A stretch of 64,000 bases of DNA from an uncultured Treponema sp. (GTDB taxonomy: Bacteria; Spirochaetota; Spirochaetia; Treponematales; Treponemataceae). The DNA is taken from positions 62,001-126,000 of the forward strand of contig CASGBA010000005.1 of NCBI GenBank assembly GCA_949299755.1, written 5' to 3'. Both the position numbers and the translations under genes were made by a program. Below the pieces are notes generated by a model. It made no database searches. It worked only from the letters and a program-made list of their open reading frames with translations, and was not told where the DNA came from. Below are positions 17,083 to 26,111 of the stretch, in pieces; within the stretch, counting starts at the first letter, position 1; the number at the start of each line of letters is the position of its first letter.

Positions 17083-18405
17083 TTACTTGATCAAGTAACG
17101 GATATCTCCGAATAAAGCAAAAATAAATATAAAAGCTATAAAAACCGCTCCAACAATTTGTATTTTATACAGGACTGAAGGTTTTAACTGTTTCTTTGAG
17201 AAAAATTCCACAAGTGCCACAAGTATTATTCCTCCGTCCAGAACCGGGATAGGCAGAAGGTTCATTAAAAAAAGTGAGACGCAAATAATGGCCATGAGCT
17301 CGAGGAATCCTGTGAAATCCGCTGATGCGGCCTCTCCGAGCATTACGGTCACTCTTACTGGTCCGGAAACAGCTTCCGTTAAATCAATGCCGCGGAACAG
17401 GAGTCCAAGACTTTTGAAAGTGAGTGAAACCATTCCTATGGTTCTAGTGAATCCTTTTCCGATGCATCCCGGAAAATCCGCTCCAGGAATTGTCACTGTC
17501 AGCGGATTCCAATCCATTCCGGTTTCAACGGTTCCGTCATTACGGTAAAGCATTGTCACGGTATGTTGGGCTTGTACTGTTTCGTGCTGGACAGTAAAGG
17601 TAAGCTGTTCAGGTTTTGTCTGTAAAATGTCAGCCAAGTCCATGTAGTTAGAAACTTCCTCTCCGTTAACCGCAATGATTTTATCTCCGGCGCGTATACC
17701 GGCGGTTTCCGCGGAAGAGCCTTTCTTTACGCTTCCGACTTCGAGGGGTATGAAAGGATAAACCCCTATCTTTCCTGCTCCGGTTTTTTTATCAAGCAGG
17801 GGTGTCATCTCCGTTTTAAGAATTTGGCCGTCCCGTTCGTAAACAACTTTGATTGTTTCTTCTGCCCGGGTACTGATGTACATCTGTATTTCAGAGAAGT
17901 TGGATATCGTTTTACCGTCTAATGAAATAATTTTGTCCCCTTCCTGAAGTCCGGCCAGATAAGCAGGGTAGTGTACTCCGTTATCTGTTTCACTTACAGG
18001 TATAATTTTATTCCCCCAACTGTAATATGTGTAGTCCCCCATGCCAACTATTGTTAAAATTATAAAAGCGAGAATTAGATTCGCCACAGGACCTGCAGCC
18101 CCAATTATCACCCGTTTTAGTGGATGTACCGAGTAAAAACCGCCTTCTTCCTCCGGTATGTAGTCAAGTTTTTCTTCCAGGGCTGTTCTGTAAGCGTTTT
18201 CGCCTTTCATGCCGCAATATCCGCCCAGAGGTAATACAGAAAGCCTGTATTCTGTTCCGTGCCATTTTTTTCTGAGGAATACAGGTCCCCAGCCTACGGA
18301 AAAGGATTCAACATCGACACCGCACAACTTTGCGGCGAAAAAATGTCCGAGTTCATGAATTATTACTACAATGCCAAGGGCTATAAGCCCGAAAATTATT
18401 TTCAT
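17083..18405 (-). CDS. rseP: site-2 intramembrane zinc metalloprotease
   Basis: M50-family protease that cuts transmembrane anti-sigma factors and signal-peptide remnants inside the inner membrane. The zinc motif HELGH is at residues 17-21 in the first helix. Two PDZ-like domains follow (LAGLQEGDKIISLDGKTI and TAGIRAGDKIIAVNGEEV). The second active-site motif NLLPIPVLDGG is near residue 385, with C-terminal helices after it. The 440 aa length is normal. It sits 13 bases after dxr, in the conserved uppS-cdsA-dxr-rseP order. Confidence 0.94.
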   Translation of the reverse strand: MKIIFGLIALGIVVIIHELGHFFAAKLCGVDVESFSVGWGPVFLRKKWHGTEYRLSVLPLGGYCGMKGENAYRTALEEKLDYIPEEEGGFYSVHPLKRVIIGAAGPVANLILAFIILTIVGMGDYTYYSWGNKIIPVSETDNGVHYPAYLAGLQEGDKIISLDGKTISNFSEIQMYISTRAEETIKVVYERDGQILKTEMTPLLDKKTGAGKIGVYPFIPLEVGSVKKGSSAETAGIRAGDKIIAVNGEEVSNYMDLADILQTKPEQLTFTVQHETVQAQHTVTMLYRNDGTVETGMDWNPLTVTIPGADFPGCIGKGFTRTIGMVSLTFKSLGLLFRGIDLTEAVSGPVRVTVMLGEAASADFTGFLELMAIICVSLFLMNLLPIPVLDGGIILVALVEFFSKKQLKPSVLYKIQIVGAVFIAFIFIFALFGDIRYLIK

Positions 18406-18418
18406 AAGTTTTCCGTTT

Positions 18419-19576
18419 TTATTTTCTGATAAATTTTCGTCCTATGGCTTCACGAGCTTTTTCCCTGGCACGTGAATCTACCTCTGAAACATCTTCAAAA
18501 GTTTCCGGTGTCCAGCTCCAGTCATTTTCCATAACTTCCGCCGTTACTTCCGCCAGGGCCGAAAAACTGAAGGCTCCCTCCAGGAAAGCGTGTACAGCCA
18601 CTTCGTTGGATGCGTTGAAAGCTATCGGATATCCGCCTCTAAGAGCCGCGGCTTTATAGGCTATGCCTAAAAGCGGGAAGGAATCCCTCCTCGGAGGCTC
18701 AAAGGTCATTTCGCAGGGAATGTCAAAGGTGAATTTTTCCAGCAGGTTCTCTTTTTTTTCAGGCCAGCACAGGGCTGAAAGAATGGGCCTCCTCATGTCC
18801 GGGTATGAAGCTTGACAGTACAAATCCCCGTCCATTGTGCGGATGAACGAATGGACAAGACTCTGGGGATGTATAACCACTTTCACTTTTTCAGGGTTAA
18901 AATCAAATAAAACACAGGCTTCAATCACCTCCAGGCCTTTGTTCGCCAAAGATGCGGAATCAACTGTGATTTTTGCCCCCATAGACCAGGTGGGATGCTT
19001 TAACGCATCCTGTACGGTGGCCGTCGCGATTTTTTCCTCCGTCCATGTTCTGAATGGGCCGCCGGATGCCGTCAGGATTATTTCATCCACCGACTCTTTT
19101 CCAAAGGCTTCGATAAGATGGAAAACAGCGGAATGTTCCGAATCCACCGGAAGTATTTTTTTTCCTGTACGTTCCGCCAGTGGAATAATCAAATTACCAG
19201 CCATTACCGCTGTCTCTTTGTTTGCCAAGGCTAAATCTTTCCCTGATTCAAGAACAGCTTTGGAAGGAAATAATCCCGCGGCTCCGGCTATACCGTTTAC
19301 TGCAATATCAGCTTCCGTACAAGTAATCATTGAAATGAGGGCGTCCTGTCCATCCTTTGAAACCAATACCGCCGCCGCATCCGGGAATTCCTTTTTCAAT
19401 TGCTCAAAGCCATTTCCATTGGAATTGGCGGAAAACCCGGCAAGCTCAAACCTTTCAGGGTATTTTTTTATACAATCAATTGTGCTTGAACCAATCGAAC
19501 CGGTTGCACCTAAAACAAGAACCTTCTTTTTTGAGATTTTTTCCCCGGATTTTTTTTTAGAAACGCATCCGCTCAT
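18419..19576 (-). CDS. dxr: 1-deoxy-D-xylulose 5-phosphate reductoisomerase
   Basis: Makes 2-C-methyl-D-erythritol 4-phosphate with NADPH, the first committed step of the MEP isoprenoid pathway. NADPH motif VLGATGSIGSSTIDC, then ANKETAVMAG and the metal/substrate motifs VDSEHSAVF and TASGGPFR are visible. LANKGLEVIEA and the C-terminal helical domain complete the 385 aa protein, a normal length. It has a short extra head (MSGCVSKKKSGEKISKKK). The ATG overlaps the cdsA stop (ATGA). Its pathway product is the substrate of the IspD-like enzyme at 3459-4229. Confidence 0.96.
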   Translation of the reverse strand: MSGCVSKKKSGEKISKKKVLVLGATGSIGSSTIDCIKKYPERFELAGFSANSNGNGFEQLKKEFPDAAAVLVSKDGQDALISMITCTEADIAVNGIAGAAGLFPSKAVLESGKDLALANKETAVMAGNLIIPLAERTGKKILPVDSEHSAVFHLIEAFGKESVDEIILTASGGPFRTWTEEKIATATVQDALKHPTWSMGAKITVDSASLANKGLEVIEACVLFDFNPEKVKVVIHPQSLVHSFIRTMDGDLYCQASYPDMRRPILSALCWPEKKENLLEKFTFDIPCEMTFEPPRRDSFPLLGIAYKAAALRGGYPIAFNASNEVAVHAFLEGAFSFSALAEVTAEVMENDWSWTPETFEDVSEVDSRAREKAREAIGRKFIRK

Positions 19577-20430
19577 AACACCTCAAAGCCGAAAAGGATA
19601 TCACATAGAATGTAAAATACAGGTGCGGAAAGTAAAACGGAATCAATGCTGTCCAGAATTCCACCCCGTCCCGGCATAAATGATCCCGAGTCTTTTATAC
19701 CGGTCGCTCTTTTTAGGATCGATTCCGCAATGTCTCCGATGATGGCGGCGGTGGCGATAAAAAAAGCCAGTAAGAACATTTTCCAAATGGGGCCTGAAAA
19801 AACTTCGGGGAACAGAAAATATCCCGCAAGGCTTCCTCCAATGCTTCCGGCATAACCGCCCGCAAAACCCACCAGGCTTTTGTTCGGACTCGCAGGGACA
19901 AATCCTCTGTTCCCCTTACCGAAAAGAATTCCTAAAAGCCACGCTATTGAGTCGCATCCAAAAACCATCAGGAAAAATATGCAAAAAAGGATTCCAGCGT
20001 GTTCCCATACAGTCATGATTGAAAGAAAGAGCACAAAGAATCCAGGATAATATATTACAAGGAATCCAGAGGAAATGCGCTCAAGGGATTTTTCAAACTG
20101 CCCGGAGAAAGAACATATGAATTCGTAAAACAAGATTACAATTGCAGACAAAGCCATCGCAAAGAAAATGAATCTGAATGAAATTGAAAAGACAGCGCAA
20201 CATACGGCTGTCAGAGGCGTTATGATTCCCGCAATAACCATTTGAATGGTGGAATAAACCGCCATCTTTTTGGAAAGCATGATGCGCATTTCTATTATTG
20301 CCAATATGGAAAAGAAAATGATTTCTATTTGAAAAATAATATAGTGGAAATGGGGAACCAGGAGAATTGTCGCGATAAAAAGAGGGATTCCGAGAAAAAA
20401 CAAAAAAAGCCTTTCCGAAAGTTTACTCAT
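19573..20430 (-). CDS. cdsA: phosphatidate cytidylyltransferase
   Basis: Integral membrane enzyme making CDP-diacylglycerol from phosphatidate and CTP for phospholipid synthesis. About seven to eight hydrophobic helices are visible. The C-terminal family signature is present as ESILKRATGIKDSGSFMPG followed by RGGILDSIDSVL. The usual His-Gly-Gly and Asp-Arg-x-Asp positions read Arg-Gly-Gly and Asp-Ser-Ile-Asp here, a noticeable deviation, although the catalytic aspartates remain. 285 aa is normal. It overlaps both neighbours (uppS and dxr) by 4 bases, so translation is coupled. Confidence 0.93.
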   Translation of the reverse strand: MSKLSERLFLFFLGIPLFIATILLVPHFHYIIFQIEIIFFSILAIIEMRIMLSKKMAVYSTIQMVIAGIITPLTAVCCAVFSISFRFIFFAMALSAIVILFYEFICSFSGQFEKSLERISSGFLVIYYPGFFVLFLSIMTVWEHAGILFCIFFLMVFGCDSIAWLLGILFGKGNRGFVPASPNKSLVGFAGGYAGSIGGSLAGYFLFPEVFSGPIWKMFLLAFFIATAAIIGDIAESILKRATGIKDSGSFMPGRGGILDSIDSVLLSAPVFYILCDILFGFEVL

Positions 20431-21149
20431 AAACCACCGAACCTCCGCTCCCTGTTTGCAAAATCAGCGACGGCTCTTTCGAAATGTTCCCCCGTCCAGT
20501 CCGGCCAAAGTTCCGGGCTGAAATATAATTCTGCATAAGCCGACTGCCATAAAAGAAAATTGCTTATCCGCCTGTCCCCTCCGGTACGAATCAATAAATC
20601 CACCGGGGGGAGGGAGGGGATATCGCAAAAAGACTGGAATTTTTCTTCCGTTAAATTTGCAATGTCATCCTGTGACATTTTTTTTACGGCACGGATAATT
20701 TCATCCCTGCCGCCGTAGTTTATTGCAAGCACAACCGACGTCCCCGTGTAACCGGAGGTTTTGCCGCATACATCGGTGATTTCCGATGCAACGTCTTCCG
20801 GCAAGCCTGCAATGTCTCCGATAAATCTGACACGTATTCCGTTTTCAATGTAAAAGTTCATCTCGGCCCGTAAATGGGTTTTTACGAGACGCATCAGGAA
20901 ACCGACTTCCTCCTCGGTACGTTTCCAGTTTTCAGTTGAAAACGTATAAAGGGTGATAAAGTCAATTCCCATTTCAGAAGCTTTTTTTACCACGGACTTA
21001 GCCGATTCCAAACCCTGTTTGTGTCCCATCGTCCTGGGCTGGCCGCGTTTCTTTGCCCAACGGCCGTTCCCGTCCATAATCACCGCGACGTGTTTTGGAA
21101 GAGAATCATGTTCAAAACCGGATGTCTGTGGTACGGATTCAGCAGCCAA
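20427..21149 (-). CDS. uppS: undecaprenyl (polyprenyl) diphosphate synthase
   Basis: cis-Prenyltransferase that builds the C55 carrier lipid for cell-wall and glycan export. The catalytic motif VAVIMDGNGRWAKKRG is near residues 22-37. TLYTFSTENWKR and the C-terminal DLLIRTGGDRRISNFLLWQ plus ELYFSPELWPD are all family-diagnostic. 240 aa is normal. The ATG lies 1 base after the frr stop region and the gene ends inside the cdsA start (ATGA overlap). It links MEP-pathway genes in this window to envelope assembly. Confidence 0.96.
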   Translation of the reverse strand: MAAESVPQTSGFEHDSLPKHVAVIMDGNGRWAKKRGQPRTMGHKQGLESAKSVVKKASEMGIDFITLYTFSTENWKRTEEEVGFLMRLVKTHLRAEMNFYIENGIRVRFIGDIAGLPEDVASEITDVCGKTSGYTGTSVVLAINYGGRDEIIRAVKKMSQDDIANLTEEKFQSFCDIPSLPPVDLLIRTGGDRRISNFLLWQSAYAELYFSPELWPDWTGEHFERAVADFANRERRFGGL

Positions 21150-21150
21150 T

Positions 21151-21705
21151 TTATCCTTCCATTATTTCCTTTTCTTTCTCATCCAGGATTTTGTTTATTT
21201 CCTGAATGAAAGAATCCGTGGATTTTTGCAGGGAAGTTTCCTCCGCTTTCAATCCGTCTTCAGTAATCTCTCCGTTTTTCTGGGCTTTTTTCAGCGCATC
21301 GTTCGCATCACGCCTTATGTTCCTTACAGCGACACGGCTCTGCTCTGCCAAAGCCTTCGACTGCTTGACCAAATCCTTCCTGCGTTCTTCCGTCAGGGGA
21401 GGAATCGCAATACGGATAACTTTACCGTCATTCGAAGGATTCAATCCAAGCTCTGATTTCTGAAGGGCTTTTTCAATTTCAGAAATCAATCCCTTGTCCC
21501 AAGGCTGGATTACAACAAGCCTTGCTTCCGGAATTGAAATAGAGGCCACCTGGGGAAGGGGGGATTTATCCCCGTAGCAATCAACCCGGATTTTGTCAAA
21601 GAGGGAAGCCGAAGCCCGCCCCGTCCTTATGGAATTGAATTCTTCCTTGAGGTTAGCCACCGATTTCTTCATCCGCTCTATATGCGGAGTAACAATGTCA
21701 GACAT
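21151..21705 (-). CDS. frr: ribosome recycling factor
   Basis: Releases ribosomes from mRNA after termination together with EF-G. The 184 aa protein has the three-helix bundle sequence start (IERMKKSVANLKEEFNSIRT) and the conserved GRASASLFDKI. VASISIPEARLVVIQPWDK and the helical C-terminus (RRDANDALKKAQKNGEITED) complete it. In many bacteria pyrH lies between tsf and frr. Here frr follows tsf directly with an 18-base gap. Confidence 0.96.
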   Translation of the reverse strand: MSDIVTPHIERMKKSVANLKEEFNSIRTGRASASLFDKIRVDCYGDKSPLPQVASISIPEARLVVIQPWDKGLISEIEKALQKSELGLNPSNDGKVIRIAIPPLTEERRKDLVKQSKALAEQSRVAVRNIRRDANDALKKAQKNGEITEDGLKAEETSLQKSTDSFIQEINKILDEKEKEIMEG

Positions 21706-21723
21706 ATCAGGCTCCGTGGGATT

Positions 21724-22563
21724 TTACTTTCCGCCGAGCTGGAAAAGAACCATCTTGGACAAGGAGATTTTTGCTCCTGCATTCTTTCCAACTTCTTCCA
21801 TTTTCTTTGCCACGGAAACCTTGTCATCCTTAACGAAGGGCTGTTCCATGAAACAAATATCCGACAAATGTTTTTTCAGCTTGCCTTGGACAATACCGTT
21901 TTTCACGTTTTCAGGTTTGTCAAGCTCGGCAACCTGTTTTGTGAAAATTTCGGTCTGTTCATCGATATAGCTTTTGTCCACGGAGTTCTTGTCCACATAC
22001 ATGGGGGTAAAAGCCGCCACATGGAGGCAGCAGTCATAGGCAAAATCCTGGATTTCCTTGGAACCGAAAACCTCAGGTTTATCAGCCTTCAAAACAATTA
22101 CAACCCCTGTTTTTTTATCGGAATGGACATATTTTGAAATATACTCATCCTTTGCAGCTGTATAAGCGAAAAGGCGGCCGATGCCCATGTTTTCACGTAC
22201 CCTGGTAGCAAGATCGAGCATTTTATCTTTGAGTTCCTGGGTTACTTCCGTGCAGCCTTTTTCAAAACCTGTGTTCAGGATGTCTGTTCCAACCGCCAAA
22301 AAATCCGCGTTTTTAGCCACAAAGTCTGTTTCACAGGTTAATTCAACCATGAGGACGCGTCCATTTTCACATTTAATCATTACGACGCCTTCGCTTGTAT
22401 CCCTGTCAGCTCTTTTTTCTACGGCGGCAAGCCCTTTCTCTTTCAATATTTTTTCCGCGGCGGCGGCATCACCCCCTGCCTCCATAAGGGCTTTTTTACA
22501 TTCCATCATTCCTGCTCCGGTTTTTTCCCGGAGCGCCTTAACATCACCAGCTTTAATATCCAT
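21724..22563 (-). CDS. tsf: elongation factor Ts
   Basis: Guanine-nucleotide exchange factor for EF-Tu. The N-terminal UBA-like domain reads VKALREKTGAGMMECKKAL. The core contains EGVVMIKCENGRVLMVELTCETDFVAKN, split here by its known TDFVAKN motif. The C-terminus contains MEQPFVKDDKVSVAKKM. The start at MDIKAGDV is preferred because AAGGA lies 9 bases upstream; ATG at 22569 or TTG at 22572 are alternatives. 279 aa is normal for a long-form EF-Ts. It is 70 bases downstream of rpsB, the universal partner. Confidence 0.95.
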   Translation of the reverse strand: MDIKAGDVKALREKTGAGMMECKKALMEAGGDAAAAEKILKEKGLAAVEKRADRDTSEGVVMIKCENGRVLMVELTCETDFVAKNADFLAVGTDILNTGFEKGCTEVTQELKDKMLDLATRVRENMGIGRLFAYTAAKDEYISKYVHSDKKTGVVIVLKADKPEVFGSKEIQDFAYDCCLHVAAFTPMYVDKNSVDKSYIDEQTEIFTKQVAELDKPENVKNGIVQGKLKKHLSDICFMEQPFVKDDKVSVAKKMEEVGKNAGAKISLSKMVLFQLGGK

Positions 22564-22633
22564 TTCCATCAATCCTTAATATTTTATTTTCATGCCGAAG
22601 GGCCGGATCCTTCCGGATACCGTCCCTTAATAA

Positions 22634-23512
22634 TCAATTATCCCCGTATACTTTATCCTCATCAATCAGACTGTCATCTTCAGACGCGGAAAGATCCTCT
22701 TCCTTCGGTTCATCTGGGGTATAGTTGCTGTAATCTTCGATTTCAATTTCCTTGTCCAAGGGAGCTGAATTGAAGGATTCAGCGTATTCTTCATCTTCAT
22801 CCTGAAGGTTTTCAATGATTTTCAAACCGGCATCATGGTTTGCTTCCACCACCGCATTTGCGATAATCTGGGTAAACAGGGAAATGGCGCGGATTGCGTC
22901 GTCGTTTCCAGGGATGGGGAAGTCAATGCCTTCTGGATTACAGTTCGTGTCCACTACAGCGACAATCGGGATTCCCATCCTCCGGGCTTCCGCCACAGCG
23001 ATGGCTTCTTTTCTTGTGTCAATTACAAAGATAATACCGGGCAGTTCCCTCATTTCCTTTATTCCGCCCAGGTTTTTTTCCAGTTTGGTTTTTTCTTTTT
23101 GGAGGGAGGCGACTTCCTTTTTTGTAAGGCTTTCAAAGGTGCCGTCAATTTCCATCTTTTCTATTTTTTTTAGTCTCAACAGGCTTTTTTTGATTGTTGA
23201 AAAGTTAGTAAGCATACCACCAAGCCAGCGGTTGTTTACAAAAAACATTCCGCACCGTTCCGCTTCTTTTGCGATTGTCTGCTGGGCTTGTTTTTTTGTT
23301 CCCACAAACAAGACGCTCTTCCCGGCCTCGGCTGTTTTTCTTACAGCTTCATAAGCTTCCTTAATCGAAAGAATCGTTTTCTGCAAGTCGATAATATGAA
23401 TCCCGTTCCTTTCTGAAAAAATGTACTTTTTCATGCGGGGATCCCAGCGTTTAACCTGATGTCCGAAATGCACTCCGGATTCAAGCAGGTTTTTCATGGT
23501 TACTACTGCCAT
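22634..23512 (-). CDS. rpsB: 30S ribosomal protein S2
   Basis: Small-subunit protein needed for S1 docking. The N-terminus ([20 protein letters not shown]), [30 protein letters not shown] and [20 protein letters not shown] are all diagnostic. It is 292 aa against about 240 in E. coli. The extra C-terminal ~55 residues are strongly acidic ([31 protein letters not shown]). ATG follows AAAGGAG by 6-7 bases. A leader of about 120 bases with inverted repeats precedes it and could allow autogenous control. Confidence 0.96.
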   Translation of the reverse strand: MAVVTMKNLLESGVHFGHQVKRWDPRMKKYIFSERNGIHIIDLQKTILSIKEAYEAVRKTAEAGKSVLFVGTKKQAQQTIAKEAERCGMFFVNNRWLGGMLTNFSTIKKSLLRLKKIEKMEIDGTFESLTKKEVASLQKEKTKLEKNLGGIKEMRELPGIIFVIDTRKEAIAVAEARRMGIPIVAVVDTNCNPEGIDFPIPGNDDAIRAISLFTQIIANAVVEANHDAGLKIIENLQDEDEEYAESFNSAPLDKEIEIEDYSNYTPDEPKEEDLSASEDDSLIDEDKVYGDN

Positions 23513-23639
23513 GATTTTCTCCTTTCCGCGTTTTATATCACGCGCCCTTCTCTGTTTCTCGGTTCCAGTTTTCCGTATGCTTTCAGCGGCCGGCCGGAAC
23601 CGGAGGATATACGCCTTTAACGGCGTGTTTATATAGCAT

Positions 23640-23669
23640 ACTATACTATAAAACTGTATTTATGTTCAA
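23640..23669 (-). promoter_or_regulatory. rpsB: putative rpsB-tsf promoter
   Basis: On the minus strand TTGAAC (23669-23664) and TATAGT (23645-23640) are 18 bases apart, inside the last codons of maf. This would give a leader of about 120 bases before the rpsB ATG. Confidence 0.4.
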
Positions 23670-24231
23670 GTAACACCTCATACAACAAGTCCACAGGCAG
23701 TCCAACGGCCCCGGAGTAGGAACCATCGATTCGTTTTATAAAGCAGGCGGCCAATCCCTGTATTTTGTACGCTCCGGCCGCTCCCTGCCATTCCCCTGTT
23801 TCAAGGTATTTGTCGATGGTGTCCCCGCTTAAATCGGCAAAGAAAACTTTAGTGCGGCTTATTTTTGTTGAGACATAATGGGTTCCGCTTCCGAAAAAAC
23901 ACAGGGCGGTTATAATCTCATGTTCTTTTCCTGAAAAAGTTTCCAGCATTGAATATGCTGAATCCCTGTCCGCCGGTTTGCCGAAAATTTTCCCGTCCTG
24001 GGAAATTAGGGTGTCTGCACTCAATATCCATTTCGCCGTTATTTCTTTTTTGGAAAGCTTCATGGCGGCCGACAGTTTTTTCATTGCGTTAAGCTCCGCC
24101 AGTTCCTCAGGATTGCCTTTTTCCGGCATGATTTCGTTGCAGTCCGGTATCACCACCGTATAAGGAATTCCAAGCCGTTTTAATATTTCCTGTCTTCTCG
24201 GGGAAGATGAGGCTAAAATTATTGGTTCCAT
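23641..24231 (-). CDS. maf: Maf-family nucleoside triphosphate pyrophosphatase
   Basis: House-cleaning dNTP/NTP pyrophosphatase of the Maf/HAM1 fold. The N-terminal signature [19 protein letters not shown] and the central [19 protein letters not shown] are present. [20 protein letters not shown] carries the catalytic metal site, and [16 protein letters not shown] the C-terminal motif. The start at ATG 24231 is favoured: GGAGG lies 11 bases upstream, whereas an in-frame TTG at 24240 is too close. 196 aa is normal. It is divergent from tRNA-Arg, and its ribosome site lies beside the tRNA promoter. Confidence 0.92.
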   Translation of the reverse strand: MEPIILASSSPRRQEILKRLGIPYTVVIPDCNEIMPEKGNPEELAELNAMKKLSAAMKLSKKEITAKWILSADTLISQDGKIFGKPADRDSAYSMLETFSGKEHEIITALCFFGSGTHYVSTKISRTKVFFADLSGDTIDKYLETGEWQGAAGAYKIQGLAACFIKRIDGSYSGAVGLPVDLLYEVLLEHKYSFIV

Positions 24232-24249
24232 AAGATGCAAACCCTCCGA

Positions 24250-24278
24250 TTGACAAAAAAGGAAAGTAATACAATAAT
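24250..24278 (+). promoter_or_regulatory. tRNA-Arg promoter
   Basis: Consensus TTGACA at 24250-24255, 17-base spacer, AATAAT at 24273-24278. The tRNA begins 24 bases later. Confidence 0.6.
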
Positions 24279-24301
24279 AGGGCAGAATCGGTTTGTTCCA
24301 C

Positions 24302-24375
24302 GGAAGATTAGCTCATTTGGATAGAGCGTTGCCCTCCGGAGGCAAAGGCGGTGGGTTCGAATCCCGCATCTTCCA
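24302..24375 (+). tRNA. tRNA-Arg (anticodon CCG)
   Basis: A complete cloverleaf can be folded by hand. The acceptor GGAAGAT pairs with ATCTTCC, the D arm is GCTC/GAGC, and the anticodon stem is TTGCC/GGCAA. The loop CTCCGGA gives anticodon CCG (reads CGG). The T arm is GTGGG-TTCGAAT-CCCGC. The discriminator is A and CCA is not encoded. Confidence 0.95.
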
Positions 24376-24446
24376 ATTTATCCGCCCTGTTTGTTACAGG
24401 TAAAAATCAAAGAAGAGGCCGCCCGGAAGCGCGCCTCTCCGTGTTT

Positions 24447-24478
24447 AAATCCCGCTGTTTTGCAGACGGGATTTTTTG
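24447..24478. terminator. intrinsic terminator between tRNA-Arg and HEAT-repeat gene
   Basis: AAATCCCG pairs with CGGGATTT, with an inner CTG/CAG, and is followed by TTTT. It lies downstream of tRNA-Arg and just past the stop of the convergent HEAT-repeat gene. A second GAGGC/GCCTC stem lies just upstream at about 24413-24437. Confidence 0.75.
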
Positions 24479-24480
24479 TT

Positions 24481-25272
24481 TTACAGGCCTTGGGATGTTT
24501 CAGCAGGCTTTGTTGTATCCGCTGTTTCTGAATTGTTTTTGTTTTCGCCGCTATTCCCTGAGGAATGGATTGACTTCAAAACCTCATAAGCCCGGTTCCT
24601 TACAGGCGTAACATAATTATAGTTGCTTGCTATCCGGAGTATGTTTTCAAGCATTCCGCTTTTGTTTTCAACATTGGGGGCAAGCTTTTCGTATGTATTC
24701 AAAATTTCGTAGGCCAGGGAGCTGGTGGGAAGGATAATGTCGAATTTCCTGGCAATCCAGTTCACCATTTCCACAACTTCATCATTCTCATTGGAGCCGA
24801 TGTCACCCAAGGCTTTTACCGCGGCGCTGATAACTGAAGGTTCATTATCGACATACATAACGGATATGAGGATGGGAACAGCCTCTTCAGAGCCTGTTTT
24901 ACCTAAAAGTTCGCAGGCTTTAAGCCTTATGTCCGGATAATTGTTCGCAACCCTGCCGTTTTCCCTCACCACGGTCAACATACCTTCACCGGCGAGAATT
25001 TTCAGGGCGTCAAACATTTCCTGGCTTTGCCGTCCGTTGTCAATAGCTTCTTCTATATATTGAAGCGCCACCTGTTTTGCGTCCCGTCCTTCCGCCCGGG
25101 CCATTTCTTTTATGATAACCCCTTCGGCGGAACTCAGATAAGCTTCCTCGACGGTCATAATTGAATCGGATTCTTCCTGTGACGTATCCGTGGACTGCGT
25201 CTGTTGTGCCGTAACCGGCAGAATCAAAAACAATACCGCCAATAAAGCTGAAACTGCGCATTTTCTGAACAT
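24481..25272 (-). CDS. exported HEAT-repeat protein
   Basis: 263 aa. An N-terminal signal peptide (ALLAVLFLILPVTAQQ) predicts export, with no lipobox cysteine. The body is made of helical HEAT-like repeats, for example LKACELLGKTGSEEAVPILI and VISAAVKALGDIGSNENDEV, repeated about every 35-40 residues. The C-terminus is Asn/Ser/Glu-rich. HEAT proteins are scaffolds, so no enzymatic role is predicted. ATG follows GGAGG by 8-9 bases. The next gene on the same strand, at 25375, is another exported protein, so both may belong to the periplasm. Confidence 0.8.
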   Translation of the reverse strand: MFRKCAVSALLAVLFLILPVTAQQTQSTDTSQEESDSIMTVEEAYLSSAEGVIIKEMARAEGRDAKQVALQYIEEAIDNGRQSQEMFDALKILAGEGMLTVVRENGRVANNYPDIRLKACELLGKTGSEEAVPILISVMYVDNEPSVISAAVKALGDIGSNENDEVVEMVNWIARKFDIILPTSSLAYEILNTYEKLAPNVENKSGMLENILRIASNYNYVTPVRNRAYEVLKSIHSSGNSGENKNNSETADTTKPAETSQGL

Positions 25273-25374
25273 AAATCGACCCTCCTGGTCCGGTTAAAAA
25301 CCGTTAAATCAAATAAATAGTACTATACCAGCCGGAAATATCCAAGCTTTTTTTTACAAGGGCTGCAAATCCCT

Positions 25375-26034
25375 TTAATTTTTACCAACCAACTTCCATT
25401 CCCCGTCACTGCGTTTTTCCAATATGTAAACGGCGGCCCTCTGTCCCCTGGAAATTTCCATTATAACATAAACCCTTGTGGGGGTGATGAACCTTATGTC
25501 ATCCACCCGGATATTCTGCCGGGATGGAACAAACACATATTTAAAATAGTCTTCCAGGGATGTAAGCCGGATGTTCCTCTCCTGAAGGGCCATGGGAAGG
25601 CTTTTTGACACCCTGTCAAGATAATTTTTGCTGGACAGGGCCTTCCTGTATTCCGGGTCAAGATAGGTCAGCCATTTTGAGTAGTTCCGGTCCTTGGTGA
25701 TTTTATTCAAGTCGTCCACGACAATCTCAATTTCTGATTTTGTCTGCTTGAATTCGTGCATTGTTATTTCAACGGAATCCACCGTAACTACAACCGTGTT
25801 CTCATCGTCTTCAATGGACTGTTCTTCGGGGGAGGGTTGTTCCTCAACCTCCTGTTCCCGGGCAGGTATCACGGGTTCTTCCACCGGCGGGATTTCCTGG
25901 GTTTCCGGCAGCAAAACGGTCTCCGTTTCCGTATGGCTGTCCCGTGGAGTCTCTGCGGATTTACAGGCCGGAAAAAACAGGCACAGGGCTGATAAAAAAA
26001 CAGGGAAAAAGAATTTTTTTAAACCGGACAACAT
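25375..26034 (-). CDS. lipoprotein of unknown function
   Basis: About 219 aa from MLSGLKKFFF; ATG at 26049 is an alternative giving 224 aa, and neither has a clear ribosome site. The signal peptide FFFPVFLSALCLFFPAC ends in a lipobox-like cysteine. A Pro/Glu-rich linker of about 50 residues follows (VEEPVIPAREQEVEEQPSPE). A compact C-terminal alpha+beta domain comes next (NYSKWLTYLDPEYRKALSS to RAAVYILEKRSDGEWKLVG), resembling NTF2/SnoaL-like folds. That resemblance is a guess. It is divergent from coaD. I do not recognise a named family. Confidence 0.7.
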   Translation of the reverse strand: MLSGLKKFFFPVFLSALCLFFPACKSAETPRDSHTETETVLLPETQEIPPVEEPVIPAREQEVEEQPSPEEQSIEDDENTVVVTVDSVEITMHEFKQTKSEIEIVVDDLNKITKDRNYSKWLTYLDPEYRKALSSKNYLDRVSKSLPMALQERNIRLTSLEDYFKYVFVPSRQNIRVDDIRFITPTRVYVIMEISRGQRAAVYILEKRSDGEWKLVGKN

Positions 26035-26076
26035 AAAATGATGATACATTCTTTTTATTGAAACGTCAAATAAATA

Positions 26077-26105
26077 TTGACGGATGGCGATGGTGCGCTT
26101 AACAT
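26077..26105 (+). promoter_or_regulatory. coaD: coaD promoter, start point at the start codon
   Basis: TTGACG (26077-26082), 17-base spacer, TAACAT (26100-26105). A start 7 bases downstream would be base 26112, which is the A of the coaD ATG. No Shine-Dalgarno sequence precedes the gene. Confidence 0.45.
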
Positions 26106-26111
26106 ATCCGC

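Noticed and set aside
21706-21723. Missing pyrH between tsf and frr as a deletion
   Set aside because: The same order without pyrH is, as far as I recall, normal in Treponema, so it is lineage-typical and not a local loss.
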